A DNA stretch of 64,000 nt, taken from Armigeres subalbatus. Lineage: Eukaryota; Arthropoda; Insecta; Diptera; Culicidae. Each line of letters starts with the position of its first letter. The stretch's first letter is position 1. The stretch spans positions 312,855,259 to 312,919,258 of the forward strand of contig NC_085140.1 of NCBI RefSeq assembly GCF_024139115.2, in the 5' to 3' direction. The notes below the pieces were generated by a model, which ran no database searches, was not told where the DNA came from, and saw nothing but the letters and a program-made list of their open reading frames with translations. This document shows, piece after piece, positions 21,237 to 32,100 of this stretch. A program made the translations under genes and the position numbers.

Positions 21237-21372
21237 GTTGAAAAGAAAAAAGTTATTATAGGTATTGCCTTAGAGGAGGCATATTATACCGTCTTCCCCT
21301 AATTAGTAATCATTTGAACTTCTATAAAATCTGTATGAAACACATTGCAGCTCTTTTTGTAAGAAAAAACTG

Positions 21373-21590
21373 AATCATCCACCTAGTGGTGATGGTGCCT
21401 TACTCGTGCAAATAAAAATGGCCATAACTTCCGAGCCCATAGTCCGATCTGGCCAATTTTCAATAGGAAACAATGGGACAGGATTCCGCGTCGAATGCAA
21501 TTTGTTGCAAGCAAATCCGTTGAAAGTAAGTGCACTTACTTCCAACGGATTTACTTGCAACAAGTTGCATTCGATGCAGAATCCTGCCCC
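21373..21590 (-). repeat. Repeat family A, minus copy ending in a near-perfect palindrome
   Basis: Reading on the minus strand it ends CACTAGGTGGATGATTC, as family A does. The inner part (about 21479-21588) is a palindrome centred on AGTAAGTGCACTTACT near 21534, whose arms contain GCAACAAGTTGCATTCGATG and its inverse. It looks like two family A fragments joined head to head. Confidence 0.7.
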
Positions 21591-21599
21591 AAAAAATGT

Positions 21600-22465
21600 C
21601 ACTTGTAACTCAACGCTACTAATTTCAACAACGAAATGCATGAGCTCTACAAACAGTTTCGTTCCCAGCAAACAGTACAGATTATCGAGCACTTGTGTCA
21701 TGTACAAAAATCGAGTGGCATTTCATTCCGGCTGACGCTCTTGAATTCAGAGGACAGCGTCAGTCAAGTCATGTGTGAGCATGGATGTGATCGCTTAGTG
21801 TTCTACTTATCGACGTCCAATAAACAAAATATCCGTCAGCCTACTTGAGACAGCGGAAATGGAGCTATTGTCATGCTATGATAGCACGTGAATAGGACGA
21901 TCTTTTCAGTTTTCTACTCGACTGCCAATCGATCACCACGCAGCAGCAAAGTTGATACGCATTAGGGAAATGTAATAATTATAATAATTTGATATTTAAA
22001 TTTGAATTTAGCGTTTTTCCATACAGTCCGCTGACAATTCCGAATCTGAACAATCCCCATCTTAACTGTACACCCAGGTTTTTTTATGCCGTTGGACTTT
22101 ATTAATTTCTCGGTTAACCTGAACTTCACAGCTTTTTAAATACCCCTTGAATTTTCTTCGATTTTTTGTGAGTTTTTTCGTGGGGTTAACTCATTGTTTC
22201 ATTGACGATGAAGGTCTTTAACGACTAAAACCAAATCGTGTAAAAACAAACTGGATGTATTCGACTGTATTGGCATAAATGACCGTGTTATTCCGAGCAG
22301 TTACTGTTTTCACCAAATTATATTTTGTATAGAGAGCGTCCGTCCGTACGAATGCGAGAATGGCCCACCCGAAGAATAAAGAACCGAAACAGAGTCATAA
22401 ATTGGATTTGCTTTCATGCGGGCTGTAGGATGCAAAATGTAAAACCTGATCAGCGATTAATCAGA
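21600..22465. other. Intergenic DNA, nothing recognised
   Basis: Moderately AT-rich with small frames only (109 codons crossing the palindrome; 70 codons at 21636). No domain, no terminal repeats. Confidence 0.5.
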
Positions 22466-22514
22466 ATTTTTATTTTATTTTTTTATTTTAATTTTTATTT
22501 ATTTTATTTTTTCG
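22466..22514. repeat. T-rich (ATTTT)n simple repeat
   Basis: A degenerate run of TTTTATTTTATTTTTTTATT type with no other content. Confidence 0.9.
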
Positions 22515-22619
22515 ATTAGACATCACTGGGCTGACTTTGCTTAGCTATTACTATTCTAATTTATTTAGAACAACGTCTATTTATTTCTTATGTTACATTG
22601 ATTTACTTAATATAATTGG

Positions 22620-22914
22620 TGATATCATCATGTCGTGATTGATTCACTTTTAGTTTCTCGGCATCGCAGAAATGAACATCACACTGGCTTATACTGGCGC
22701 AGTCCGATGTATTAAGCCCCGATTCGGTTGCCATTGTGCGGGGTTTGAGGAAGATTATGCGTTGCAGACGTATACTGGTTGATGGTCGAACGTTGGACGC
22801 ACGCTGAGTGCGTCTTCCAGTGACTGGATGAAGATTGATGGGCGGGCTGTGAATCGAATCCATGACCATCCGCTTATAAAGTGAACGTGTAGAGAACTGC
22901 GCTACCGACCCCCC
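22620..22914 (-). mobile_element. tRNA-derived SINE, minus strand
   Basis: The minus strand starts GGGGGGTCGGTAGCGCAGTT (A-box-like), continues CTCTACACG and has GGATTCGATTC (B box) about 50 bases on. The SINE body follows toward lower coordinates with CAGCCCGCCCATCAATC. The 3' limit is uncertain because the tail merges with AT-rich DNA near 22570-22620. The tRNA-like part is imperfect, so a functional tRNA gene is unlikely. Confidence 0.65.
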
Positions 22915-23086
22915 TGCCAGACATGTTTAATAGGATGCAATGTTTTAGCACATCTAATAAATAACATCAAAACGTAATTATAACTTGCCTCGATTGTGGG
23001 GGAATTTTCATACTACGAATTACTTCTAAACAATAGCAAATCTATTCTCCCTGCTTTACTGCTCTGCGATTAGATTTCCCTATAGT

Positions 23087-23605
23087 TTGCACTTCGTCCA
23101 AGCGCTCCTAGGTTTCGATTCGCATTCGGATTTCGGATCGGGCCTCTGCCGATTCTTTTCATGCAGCGATACAATCGCGAGCCACTCCGCCGTAGTTGAA
23201 TGTCACTCACCTTGCTCTTTTGTCAGGTTCTCTCCGGTGGCACTGAGCAAGGCAAGAGGAGTTCAATGGCATCCTACTGGTAGTGGTGTCATTCACTCAA
23301 GTCCGCTTGACTATAGTGCTGTGTGCAGTGGCATGGTGTTGGATACGCCATCGCTGCTGCGACTCTCCTATCAAGCGATCGTAGGCATAGGTTGCGTTTC
23401 TTGCTATAGTAATGCTTCTCGCTTTATGTACACGTCCCGCCAAATACATCTCCTCATCAACTATGGCGGTGGCGGCATCCACTTTTCGTGCCACTCAATG
23501 CTCCGATACTTTGGGAGCAGAGGGTTCTTAGGTTACGAAATTTTACGCTCACACAACCGCAGAACCCCTTCCCGATTACCTTTTTTGATTAGATGGTGAG
23601 TTTTA
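23087..23605 (+). other. Unassigned 170-codon open stretch ending at a donor-like site
   Basis: A plus-strand frame of 170 codons runs from 23087 to 23599 in a GC-richer patch. It is rich in serine, histidine and cysteine and has no domain, signal peptide or repeat that I recognise. A shorter minus-strand frame (23297-23494) overlaps. Just at the stop, AGATG|GTGAGTTTT resembles a splice donor. Chance open frame, decayed element and lncRNA exon are all possible. I do not call it a gene. Confidence 0.25.
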
Positions 23606-23859
23606 GAATTTTGAATGAGTGCAGGAATACAACTTGCACAACGACATGCAGGCCTGTTGAAAAAAAAATGAGCTGAGCTGTCCCATGACGCGCAACGAAT
23701 TCACCATAAAAATTGCTGTTCCTGAAAAAGGGGTTAGTTGCAAATGGCTCCTGATTCATGATGGCAGTCACAGTGGTGCCCCGTGAGTTCCCAATGCAAC
23801 CCCATCGTTCAGAAAAGCCTACCAGGAAGTGGGTGGTGGGTGACTACTGACATGAATTT

Positions 23860-24480
23860 AACAAAAAACGCAACGCAAAAAAACGCACCACATAAAGAGA
23901 GAGCTGCAAGATACGCGCGAGAGGGAGAGAGAGCTTCTGTGGGAGAGAACTCACGCATCGCACTCAGTGCAAACACTATCGCAAAACGGGACGGCATCAG
24001 AGGCGCATGCACGCACGCACTATATTTGATTGTGCAACTCACGCACACCACCACTAGTGCAGCGAGTCATCCGTTGATTGGGTCGATTGAGTGCCCAGTG
24101 CGTGAGTGCACCTAGCGCAAACTTATGGAAACCTGTTCGATTGGTAATGTGTGTTGAACAATACATATGCAAGGCGGTTTGAGCGAATCTAGCCTACCTC
24201 AAGCATCCTCTTAAGTTAAGAGAGACAGCCTGCCCGGTTGTAGTTTTTTTTGCAGCAGCTTAGATCGCAACGCTGTTTACGAAGACTGATCGCTCTTCGG
24301 TGAGCAGAAACCTGCCCTGCAAGGCATGGGGATGAAGAGTGCGAGTACATGGCTGTGTAGGTGAGCAATGCTTTTTTACGGAATGAACCATAGTCGCCGT
24401 CATTGTTGATGATTTCTTGGCGCTGGGCGATTCACTGATGGGACTGTGTGCTATCGAGAATAATGCGTGAAAGATTTGCG
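23860..24480 (+). promoter_or_regulatory. GA-rich, promoter-like host block
   Basis: The block includes AAAGAGAGAGCTGC, GAGAGGGAGAGAGAGCTTC and GGGAGAGAACTCACGC (23895-23960), followed by initiator-like CACTCAGTGC near 23960. A TATATTTG near 24020 is followed by GTGCAACTCACGCACACC. Alternating GCACGCACGC runs and a lack of transposon ends resemble dipteran GAGA-dependent promoters. Direction and start site are not determined. Confidence 0.3.
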
Positions 24481-24614
24481 TTGGAAGAAGTGAAGAATTA
24501 TGCGAACGCAGCTATACTCTATGGGGGACCGTGCACTAATTGTGTAAGACGTTTTTCGTAGGAGTTTAACTTCCTTTATCGAATTATTCGATTTTTAGAT
24601 AAACAAATACCAAT

Positions 24615-24898
24615 TTGTTAAGAAAATTATTTTGAGCTTTTTAGTGGAATGTCTTCACTTGTCATAAGACGAGTTTGTACAATCCCATTTAATTCCACCA
24701 CTTAATAGTACCTTGACAGATACGCATTTCGACCTCAACAGTAAGGTCGTCTTCAGTGTCTCGTACGTCGAGTCGTAAGGCCGAGTCAAGTACGAGACAC
24801 TGAAGACGGCCTTATTGTTGACGTCGAAATACGTATCTGTCAAGGTACAATTAAGTGGTGGAATTAAATGCGATTGTACAAACTCGTCTTATGACAAG
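24615..24898 (-). mobile_element. Hairpin element with 5-prime-oriented tail and 11-bp target duplication, copy 2
   Basis: CAAATACCAAT occurs at 24604-24614 and 24899-24909. The element begins with the tail TTGTTAAGAAAATTATTTTG and CTTTTTAGTGGAATG. Then come two ~105-bp arms (24660-24765, 24791-24895), almost perfect inverses, containing GTCATAAGACGAGTTTG and GACAGATACG. The short loop carries GTCGAGTCGTAAGGCCGAG. Orientation is opposite to the copy at 7863. Having two copies with different 11-bp duplications fixes both ends of the family. Confidence 0.9.
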
Positions 24899-24909
24899 CA
24901 AATACCAAT

Positions 24910-25811
24910 GTCAGATTTGTGATGAGCACGAAATATACCTGATGCACCATTTTTGCTTGATCACATTGGTAGTTATTACATGATTCTTTTGAACGCAAGA
25001 CAAGGAAAAGACGAAACAGGTGAACGTTTTTTGAGAAATTAATTTGCTTTGCCATTTTTGAACACAGCTGTTTCTACTCACCACATCTCAACAAACAACG
25101 ATATGCTACAATTAAGCATCTAAGTTGAATTATTGTTTATTTGTGATCTTCATAGCTGAATAAAATAGATGCTGAATAATACGCTAGACAGATTTCATTT
25201 CAACATTTGATCCAACTAATATTCTACTTGGCCTATATATTTGTTTACTACCTTTATTTAAAGTCGAACTAAAGTTTTCGTTTTATCACATTTCAGCACA
25301 TAAGAGAAGTTTAAAAATAGGCTAAACTAATGATTTTTAAAGTTCTCTGTTCAACTATGTTGTGATACTTTAAAAGGGTTGTCGAATTGAGTTTGAATAG
25401 TAATTTAATAAGCAAACATTGGACATTCTTCTTAAACATCGGATTTCACATTGATCGGACATAACGCACAATGGAAGAAAACAATATAATAAGTTAAGCT
25501 TTTTCTGTTTCAGACAAAATCTGGATAGCTCGAATTGATGATATTTGATTTATAGAAAAAATAATGATTAATTTTCCAGACATTGTTGGATTAGGTTCAA
25601 AAACACTCAAAATTATCTATAAAGTTGTTGAGGATAAAAACGAACAAAATTGTTGAAGCAATGAAGAAAATTCATGCAGTTGTTTTTAAATTAGCCGCTA
25701 ACCGCAAGTCGAGCACATCTGTATATAGGGCTCACGGTGATGTGTCGTCGCCTTTTATTATTGAACCAAATAAACTAAATTTACATACGTTGAGAATCAA
25801 ACTATCCCTGG
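24910..25811. other. AT-rich intergenic DNA, no features
   Basis: No gene, RNA or transposon end seen. A 100-codon frame at 25625-25927 crosses into the RTE leader and is not protein-like. Confidence 0.5.
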
Positions 25812-26612
25812 GGGCAGCAGGGACTATGTCCAAGGGCTTGACGATCCCTCCCCAGGCCATCTGCGAGTTTTGGGGCTTGCCTAGGATGTGGTGGGGTTTG
25901 ACAGTGGGCCCTGTTAAACCTCTATAAAAAGCTGCATGTATCCGCAAGTAGGCCCCACCAAAGCGACCGTGTGCCGCTCAAAGCGCACAAGCCCAAGTCC
26001 TGGTGTTAGGTGGGACGCTAAACAGCCCTGACACGACGGCCCTCCGACGAGACAGGAGGTTTGCGCAGGCCCAATAAGCCGCCTGGAAACCAATCATTAC
26101 GAACAATATAAGAGATAATGCGACTCGATATAATCGGCAAAGACCTAGGCGACGAATACAGGATCACGATTGGAAGCTTGGAACATGGAATTGCAAGTCG
26201 CTAGGTTTCGCAGGTTGCGACAGGATGATCTACGATTAATTACATCCCCGCAACTTCGACGTCGTGGCGCTGCAGGAGATTTGCTGGACAGGACAGAAAG
26301 TGTGGAAAAGCGGGCATCGAGCGGCTACCTTCTACCAAAGCTGTGGCACCACCAACGAGCTGGGAACCGGCTTCATAGTGCACGTAGCCAGAATGTCGGA
26401 CAGTAACCCGGTGAAAATGGTTCTCGACAACGATCCGACGGGCACAAGAAGGCGAGGTGCGCAGCGGGCAAGGTGGATCGATCAGGTGGAAGATGATTTG
26501 CGGACCCTCCGTAGACTGCGTGGTTGGCGACGTGTAGCCATGGACCGAGCCGAATGGAGAAGACTCTTATATACCGCACAGGCCACTTCGGCCTTAGTCT
26601 GAATAAATAATA
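25812..26612 (+). mobile_element. Internally deleted RTE-clade LINE
   Basis: It consists of the RTE leader (GGGCAGCAGGGACTATGTCC onward), the first ~170 bp of the endonuclease frame and the last ~220 bp of the element, ending TTAGTCTGAATAAATAATAA with a trinucleotide tail. Compared with the longer copy at 29489-33560, everything between 30284 and about 33323 is missing. The join at 26380/26381 falls between CTTCATAGTG and CACGTAGCCAG. Such two-ended derivatives can in principle be mobilised by an intact RTE partner; that is inference. Confidence 0.85.
26264..26602 (+). pseudogene. Fused RTE endonuclease N-terminus and C-terminal tail, open frame
   Basis: The 112-codon frame joins the beginning of the APE endonuclease (the LQEICWTGQK motif with the catalytic-loop glutamate at residues 3-12) to the conserved RTE C-terminus (residues 46-112: VKMVLDNDPTGTRRRGAQRA, RWIDQVEDDL, ending at a stop after TSALV). 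The deletion keeps frame by chance or selection. No endonuclease active site (GDxN, SDHxxV) and no RT remains. It is not expected to be enzymatic. Confidence 0.6.
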
Positions 26613-28190
26613 ATAATAAAGGACCAAACTGTTAAGTTCTATAAACAAACTAAGTGCTTACTAGTCTGGAACTGGAACTAAAAACGAGTCTTGACTTTCG
26701 TTTGAACAATATCCATACTGTTTGGATTTTCGGTCATTGTTTGGAAATCCTCAATCACGAAAACAAATCATATATTCTAGGACTAGGAAAAAAAAGAGAC
26801 AATTTTTAATTACCTACATTGTGGTAAATCAAAATCTGTATAGAAATATCTTGCAATATTACAAACATCCACATAAAAGCAACGTTGGGGTACTATATAC
26901 TATAAAAATCATGACAAGATAGATTTCCAGCAATTGAATCAATTGATTCAGCTGATCCCTTGTTTAAAGTATCAATTGTCAAGATGTCTAATACCTGTAA
27001 AACTGGAAAGATAGGGAGTTTTGATTTGGACTTGGAATGTCAGGGAAAGTCAGGGCTTACAGTTTTTACTATAATATGAAATTTTAAAAACAAAACAAAT
27101 GTTCTGAAGAACTATGGATGTTGATTTGCATAAACCATGAACAATAAGCTCTATTAAATATAAGATTTGAACTTCACCCAAAATTTCCCAATGAGCTTAT
27201 AGAGGCCAATTTCAATCTGTAGTTTTCCAATTTATCCAATTTAAATCTGTAGTTTTCCAATAGCATAAATCTGGCTATAGAGAGGATGTAATTTGTGTTT
27301 CTAATGACAATTATTTTTAAATTTCCACAAACGGAATAGATGTCATCTGAACAGTACGATAAAACTTTAAAGTCAAAAAATTTATTCATGTCCGTTTTAA
27401 CCGTCGATTTCCGATTGGTATATATCTTATAAGCTTCATTTTTTTTACTTGTAGAAAGCGTTATGCGGGAGGATACATTTTCACTAAACGGTGGAACAAT
27501 AACGCAATACTCAATGTGAATGGACGATTAGTTTTGCTGAGGTGAACCGATACCAGCAGTCTTAAAAACAACAGCTACCGAAACACCTACGAATCCCACG
27601 AGAGCCTTCGCAGCTGTTGAATTGGTCACACAGAAGAAGAAGTGCCATGGCAATTATGTCGTTTTTTTCGGATATTCCTGATGCGTCTCGAACAAAACTG
27701 GAACTATTTTAATAGAGGATGAAATCAAATGGTGAGCACGTTCCAATTTATTCCTTCTCTCTTTCATTGATTCATAAATTCAAAAATTTCAAATTGAACA
27801 CTATATACGTACAGGGCATCGTTTGCTGCTATTGCTGCGGATATTGTGGGAGTCCCAGGTATCCGGTTCATGCTTTTGTCGGCAACGGTGGCTCTTCTTG
27901 ACCTTCTATTCCCTGAGTAGTTAGTACGAATAAAGGCGTCCTTGTGAAGTTTTGCTGTACCTGTTAAGAACAACTAGTACATCCCGTTCCCTGCACTCCC
28001 TAAGAAACCTTTCTTGCTTCCGGAGTGATTCCTTTTTGTAGTACTAGTCTTCTTAACAAAAAGGGCACCATTACGGAGCATGAGATATGATCAAATTATT
28101 CGTAGTATTACTTGACCAACACCCCAGCTGGGTGAGGGGTAAAGGATGACACTAGAGTGATTCAAATTTTGACTTTTCCGCTCCCCTGTG
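26613..28190. other. AT-rich DNA, a 31-bp doublet, no gene
   Basis: A short direct repeat, CTGTAGTTTTCCAAT preceded by ATTTCAA/ATTTAAA, occurs twice between 27208 and 27260. The sequence around 27490-27960 is slightly GC-richer with small frames (60-78 codons) but no domain. GTTAAGAACAACTAGTAC near 27963 and GTACTAGTCTTCTTAAC near 28040 form a weak inverted pair. Confidence 0.5.
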
Positions 28191-28781
28191 CTTAAACGAT
28201 TGTTTTTGCTATTTCAATAGTCCTCCCAAATTTTAAGCTGATTTGGATGTAATTTGATTGTGCACGTGCCTTTTGAAGGTTATATGAAAATTACTATGAG
28301 AATTGCCACTTATGTAAAGGATCGTTTCGTGAAGCAGCCCAGAATCTATTTGAATATATTTAACGCATCGCCATCATAGAATAGATCCTACGCTGAAAGT
28401 CAGTTGTTGTTGCGAAGCAATCTGACTTTTGTGAGCAAAATTATAAAGAAAACAGAAATGCTCATTATTGATATTGATGTTATTCTTTTACGTGTTAAAT
28501 TAAATTTACCACAATTCATTATTTCCCTAATAACTTTTGTTGCCAGCATCAAATCGTTTAGCAACAACGACGATATTTTCCTTGTTAAATTTCCTATGTT
28601 GCTAACGTATTCATACATTTTAGAGCTTAATCAGCAATGATGGGGAAACGGTTTTTCACAAAAGTTACTGTTTTATAGTAATTTTCATACAAGCTTCAAA
28701 CTGCTTGTGCTCAGTCAAATTACATCCAAATTAGCTAAAAATTTAGGACGATTATTAAAATGGCAAATGTCATCGTTTAAG
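28191..28781. mobile_element. ~590-bp element with imperfect ~110-bp inverted arms
   Basis: The left arm starts CTTAAACGAT and contains AAGCTGATTTGGATGTAATT and ATGAAAATTACTATGAG. The right arm (28665-28781) has the inverse of each, ending ATCGTTTAAG. The interior, about 28395-28640, also folds partly (GTTGTTGCGAAGCA versus TTTAGCAACAACG). Small frames on both strands are by-products. It is a decayed foldback MITE; no target duplication could be established. Confidence 0.6.
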
Positions 28782-28786
28782 AATTT

Positions 28787-29488
28787 AAGATTTTTTTTTT
28801 AGATTAACTCTAAGAAGTCCATTGAGGAATTAGTCAGAAATTTCTTTAAAAATTCCCCCATGAATTTATTCTAAAGTTTATAAAATTTATAGGGACTTGA
28901 ACCAGAAATTTCTTCGCGAATTTCTTCATGAACTTCTTCAAGAAATCCTTCAAGACGCACTTGATTCAAGGATTTTTTTTCTCAGAACTCATTCGATTAA
29001 TCCCACCAAAAATTAATCACAAATTCCGTCTGGAGGAATATACCGGAACAGTTCCTGGAGGATTTTTTGGAGTATACCTAAAGGCATTTCTGGAGCAGTT
29101 TCGAAACAAATTTCCATTTATTGGAGAATCTATAGAGGAATTTATAGAAGCATTCTTAATGAAATTTCCGCGAAAACTTATGAAGAAACTCGAGGATTAG
29201 AAGGCAGGAGTATTTGCAGAAGGATTTCAAGGTGCGAAATTTGGGAAGTACCAGGGAAAAAAGCTAACGAAATTTCGGAAGGAATTTCTGTAAATTTTTC
29301 AGTGGGGATTGTCGGGAGAACTTCAAATAAATAATTTCCAGAAGAATTTTCGTGTGCATTCCGGAAGAATTTCTGAAGGAATTACAAAAAAAAAATCCAA
29401 AACTACTTTCCTGGGGTTTCTTGGCGGAATGTTTTGGAAAATATCTGGAGTTTTCGAAGTAATTTATAAGAAAGTTCTTGGAGGAATC
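28787..29488. repeat. Dispersed GAATTTC-rich repeat, copy A
   Basis: It matches 34539-35180 over about 650 bp in the same orientation: TTTTTTTTAGATTA, CTCTAAGAAGTC, ACTTCTTCAAGAAATCCTTC, GGAGTATACCTAAAGGCATT and CTGGGGTTTCTTGGC occur in both. Many GAAATTTC/GAATTTCT words give open frames (90 codons at 28928-29200) without domains. It ends at the RTE leader, which probably inserted here. Confidence 0.75.
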
Positions 29489-29881
29489 GGGCAGCAGGGA
29501 CTATGTCCAAGGGCTTGACGATCCCTCCCCAGGCCATCTGCGAGTTGTGGGGCTTGCCTAGGATGTGGTGGGGTTTGACAGTGGGCCCTGTTAAACCTCT
29601 ATAAAAAGCTGCATGTATCCGCAAGTAGGCCCCACCAAAGCGACCGTGTGCCGCTCAAAGCGCACAAGCCCAAGTCCTGGTGTTAGGTGGGACGCTAAAC
29701 AGCCCTGACACGACGGCCCTCCGACGAGATAGGAGGTTTGCGCAGGCCCAATAAGCCGCCTGGAAAACCAATCATTACGAACAATATAAGAGATAATGCG
29801 ACTCGATATAATCGGCAAAGACCTAGGCGACGAATACAGGATCACGATTGGAAGCTTGGAACATGGAATTGCAAGTCGCTA

Positions 29882-30104
29882 CACAGTTAAAAATTCTGAA
29901 AATTACACGCCATGGAAATATTTAAACGCATAATTTTGTGTTCAATAACCTCTTATTTCCCAACCAACTTTTTCTTGTACACAATATTGAATACAAGCTC
30001 CATAGTAACGACGACCTGTAATTTTAAAAAGTGATGGAAAAATGAGTCGAATGTGTCGGAGCCTTTTTGTTACATCATATATGCTGTAACATTTTTATAC
30101 TGTG
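29882..30104. mobile_element. 223-bp MITE in TA, inside the RTE element
   Basis: The empty site is visible in the deleted RTE copy: GCAAGTCGC-TA-GGTTTCGCAGG at 26190-26215. Here the TA is duplicated at 29880-29881 and 30105-30106. The termini are CACAGTTAAAAATTCT and, inverted, CACAGTATAAAAATGTTACA. Tc1/mariner-type transposases duplicate TA; this element has no coding sequence. It is younger than the RTE copy it interrupts. Confidence 0.92.
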
Positions 30105-30166
30105 TAGGTTTCGCAGGTTGCGACAGGATGATCTACGATTAATTACATCCCCGCAACTTCGACGTC

Positions 30167-31132
30167 GTGGCGTTGCAGGAGATTTGCTGGACAGGACAGA
30201 AAGTGTGGAAAAGCGGGCATTGTGCGGCTACCTTCTACCGAAGCTGTGGCATCACCAACGAGCTGGGAACCGGCTTCATAGTGCTGGGTAAGATGCGCCA
30301 ACGCGTTATTGGGTGGCAGCCAATCAACGCAAGGATGTGCAAGCTGAGGATTAAAGGCCGTTTCTTCAACTATAGCATCATCAACGTGCACTGCCCACAC
30401 GAAGGGAGACCCGACGACGAGAAAGAAGCGTTCTACGCACAGCTGGAGCAGACATACGATGGATGCCCACTGCGGGACGTCAAAATCGTCATCGGTGACA
30501 TGAACGCTCAGGTAGGAAGGGAGGAAATGTATAGACCGGTCATCGGACCGGATAGTCTGCACACCGTATCGAATGACAACGGCCAACGATGCATAAACTT
30601 CGCAGCCTCCCGCGGAATGGTAGTCCGAAGCACCTTCTTTCCCCGCAAAAATATCCACAAGGCCACATGGAGATCACCTAACCAAGAAACGGAAAACCAA
30701 ATCGACCACGTTCTAATCGACGGTAAATTCTTCTCCGACATCACGAACGTCCGCACTTACCGCAGTGCAAATATTGAATCCGACCACTACCTCGTTGCAG
30801 TATGCCTGCGCTCAAAACTCTCGACGGTGTACAACACGCGTCGAAGTCGGACGCCGCGGCTTAACATTGGGCGGCTACAAGACGGTAGACTAGCCCAAGA
30901 TTACGCGCAGCAGCTGGAAGTGGCACTCCCAACGGAAGAGCAGCTAGGCGCAGCGTCTCTTGAAGATGGCTGGAGAGATATTCGATCCGCCATTGGTAGC
31001 ACCGCAACCGCTGCACTTGGCACGGTGCCCCCGGATCAGAGAAACGACTGGTATGACAGCGAATGTGAGCAGTTAGTGGAAGAGAAGAATGCAGCATGCG
31101 AAATTGCTGCAACACCGCACGAGGGCGAATAA
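30167..31132 (+). pseudogene. RTE APE-type endonuclease domain
   Basis: The frame shows the family motifs in order: LQEICWTGQK (catalytic glutamate), INVHCPH, VIGDMNAQVGRE (GDxN), NQIDHVLIDGK and ESDHYLVAV (SDHxxV). These correspond to an exonuclease III/APE-like fold that nicks target DNA to prime reverse transcription. The domain starts earlier, at LGTWNCKSL near 29855, but the MITE and an in-frame stop separate that part. Downstream the frame closes at 31130 where the intact protein should go on toward RT, so a frameshift is present. Catalytic residues look preserved, yet the copy cannot make full-length protein. Confidence 0.9.
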
Positions 31133-31540
31133 GACACGATATAAACGGGCGCGGAACAGACGAAACTCGATTTGTCGGAGGAAAAAGCGCTAGCAGGAAG
31201 ATCGAGTCCGTGAAGAGACGGAGCAACTGTACCGCGTTAATAACACACGAAAATTCTATGAGAAGTTAAACAGTTCACGTAAGGGCCACGTTCCACAGCC
31301 TGATATGTGTAAGGAAACCTTCTTACGAACGAGCGTGAGGTGATCCAAAGGTGGCGGCAGCACTACGAAGAACACCTGAATAGCGATGTGGCAGACGAAG
31401 ATGGCGGTGTGGTGATAAACCTGGGATAACGCACGCAAGACAAAATTTTACCGGCTCCGGATCTCCAGGAAATCCAGGACGAAATGGCCGGCTGAAGAAC
31501 AACAAAGCCCCTGTGGTTGACCAACTACCAGGAGAGTTTT

Positions 31541-32094
31541 TTCACACTGTGGTAGCAGAACCGTGCATTTCAACGCCCCGAATGAACCCCAACCGCAATG
31601 ATTTAACATCTAATTTGAATGATTCGGATCAGTTTTCGAGAGGCTCGAATTCAGACAATGTTTCCGTTGGCACTCGCAAGTGCTGGATATTCTTCACAAG
31701 AGTAGCCAAACATGTATCCGACGATGCTATGCGTGAAATGATTTCGAACGCTTTGGGATCAAGCTACAGACCAGAAGTTTTTAAACTAATTCCACGAAAT
31801 CAACGTGGCCGACGGGCCTGTTATTCAGGGAATTCGTGAATCATGAAAATAGCTTTTGGGAGCCATAAATCAACAAATGATTTGCTTTTTTTGTTAAATG
31901 TAGTTTGTAATTGTAATTTTTCGTGTATTTGTTTTATGTTAATTATTCTTTATTGCTAGAAACAAATGTGTTAATTACCTGATTTATTGTAAACTGTAAT
32001 AGATTAAGTAAACAATCATTGGGGCTGCCTTAGCCTGTTGATTGACATTAAATAAACAATAAACAATCTATTCTCAGATAAAAAAAAATAGAAA
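31541..32094 (+). mobile_element. ~0.55-kb A-tailed insertion within the RTE linker
   Basis: RTE coding sequence stops at ...VDQLPGEFF and resumes only near 32100. The insert ends AATAAACAATAAACAAT then an A-rich run, so it looks like a 5'-truncated, A-tailed retroposed sequence on the plus strand. It contains an open stretch to 31839 with KCWIFFTRVAKHVSDDAM and then VFKLIPRNQRG. This resembles the C-terminal ORF1 region of some mosquito LINEs or a domesticated relative, but I cannot name it. The T-run/A-run at the edges prevents fixing a target duplication. Confidence 0.6.
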
Positions 32095-32100
32095 AAAAAC

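Larger units (their letters stand above)
15803..21300. mobile_element. TIR element split by an R1-like LINE
   Basis: AAGACGGTATAAT at 15808-15820 is matched by its exact reverse complement at 21283-21295. The flanks also agree (GG on the outer side, GCC two bases inside). Apart from the LINE at 16604-21236 the element would be only about 0.86 kb, with GGGCGTTTCGCCC-like GC motifs near 16110 and 16350. The arrangement is best read as an older non-autonomous DNA transposon that received the LINE. No target duplication was identified, so the pairing of the two ends could still be coincidental. Confidence 0.45.
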
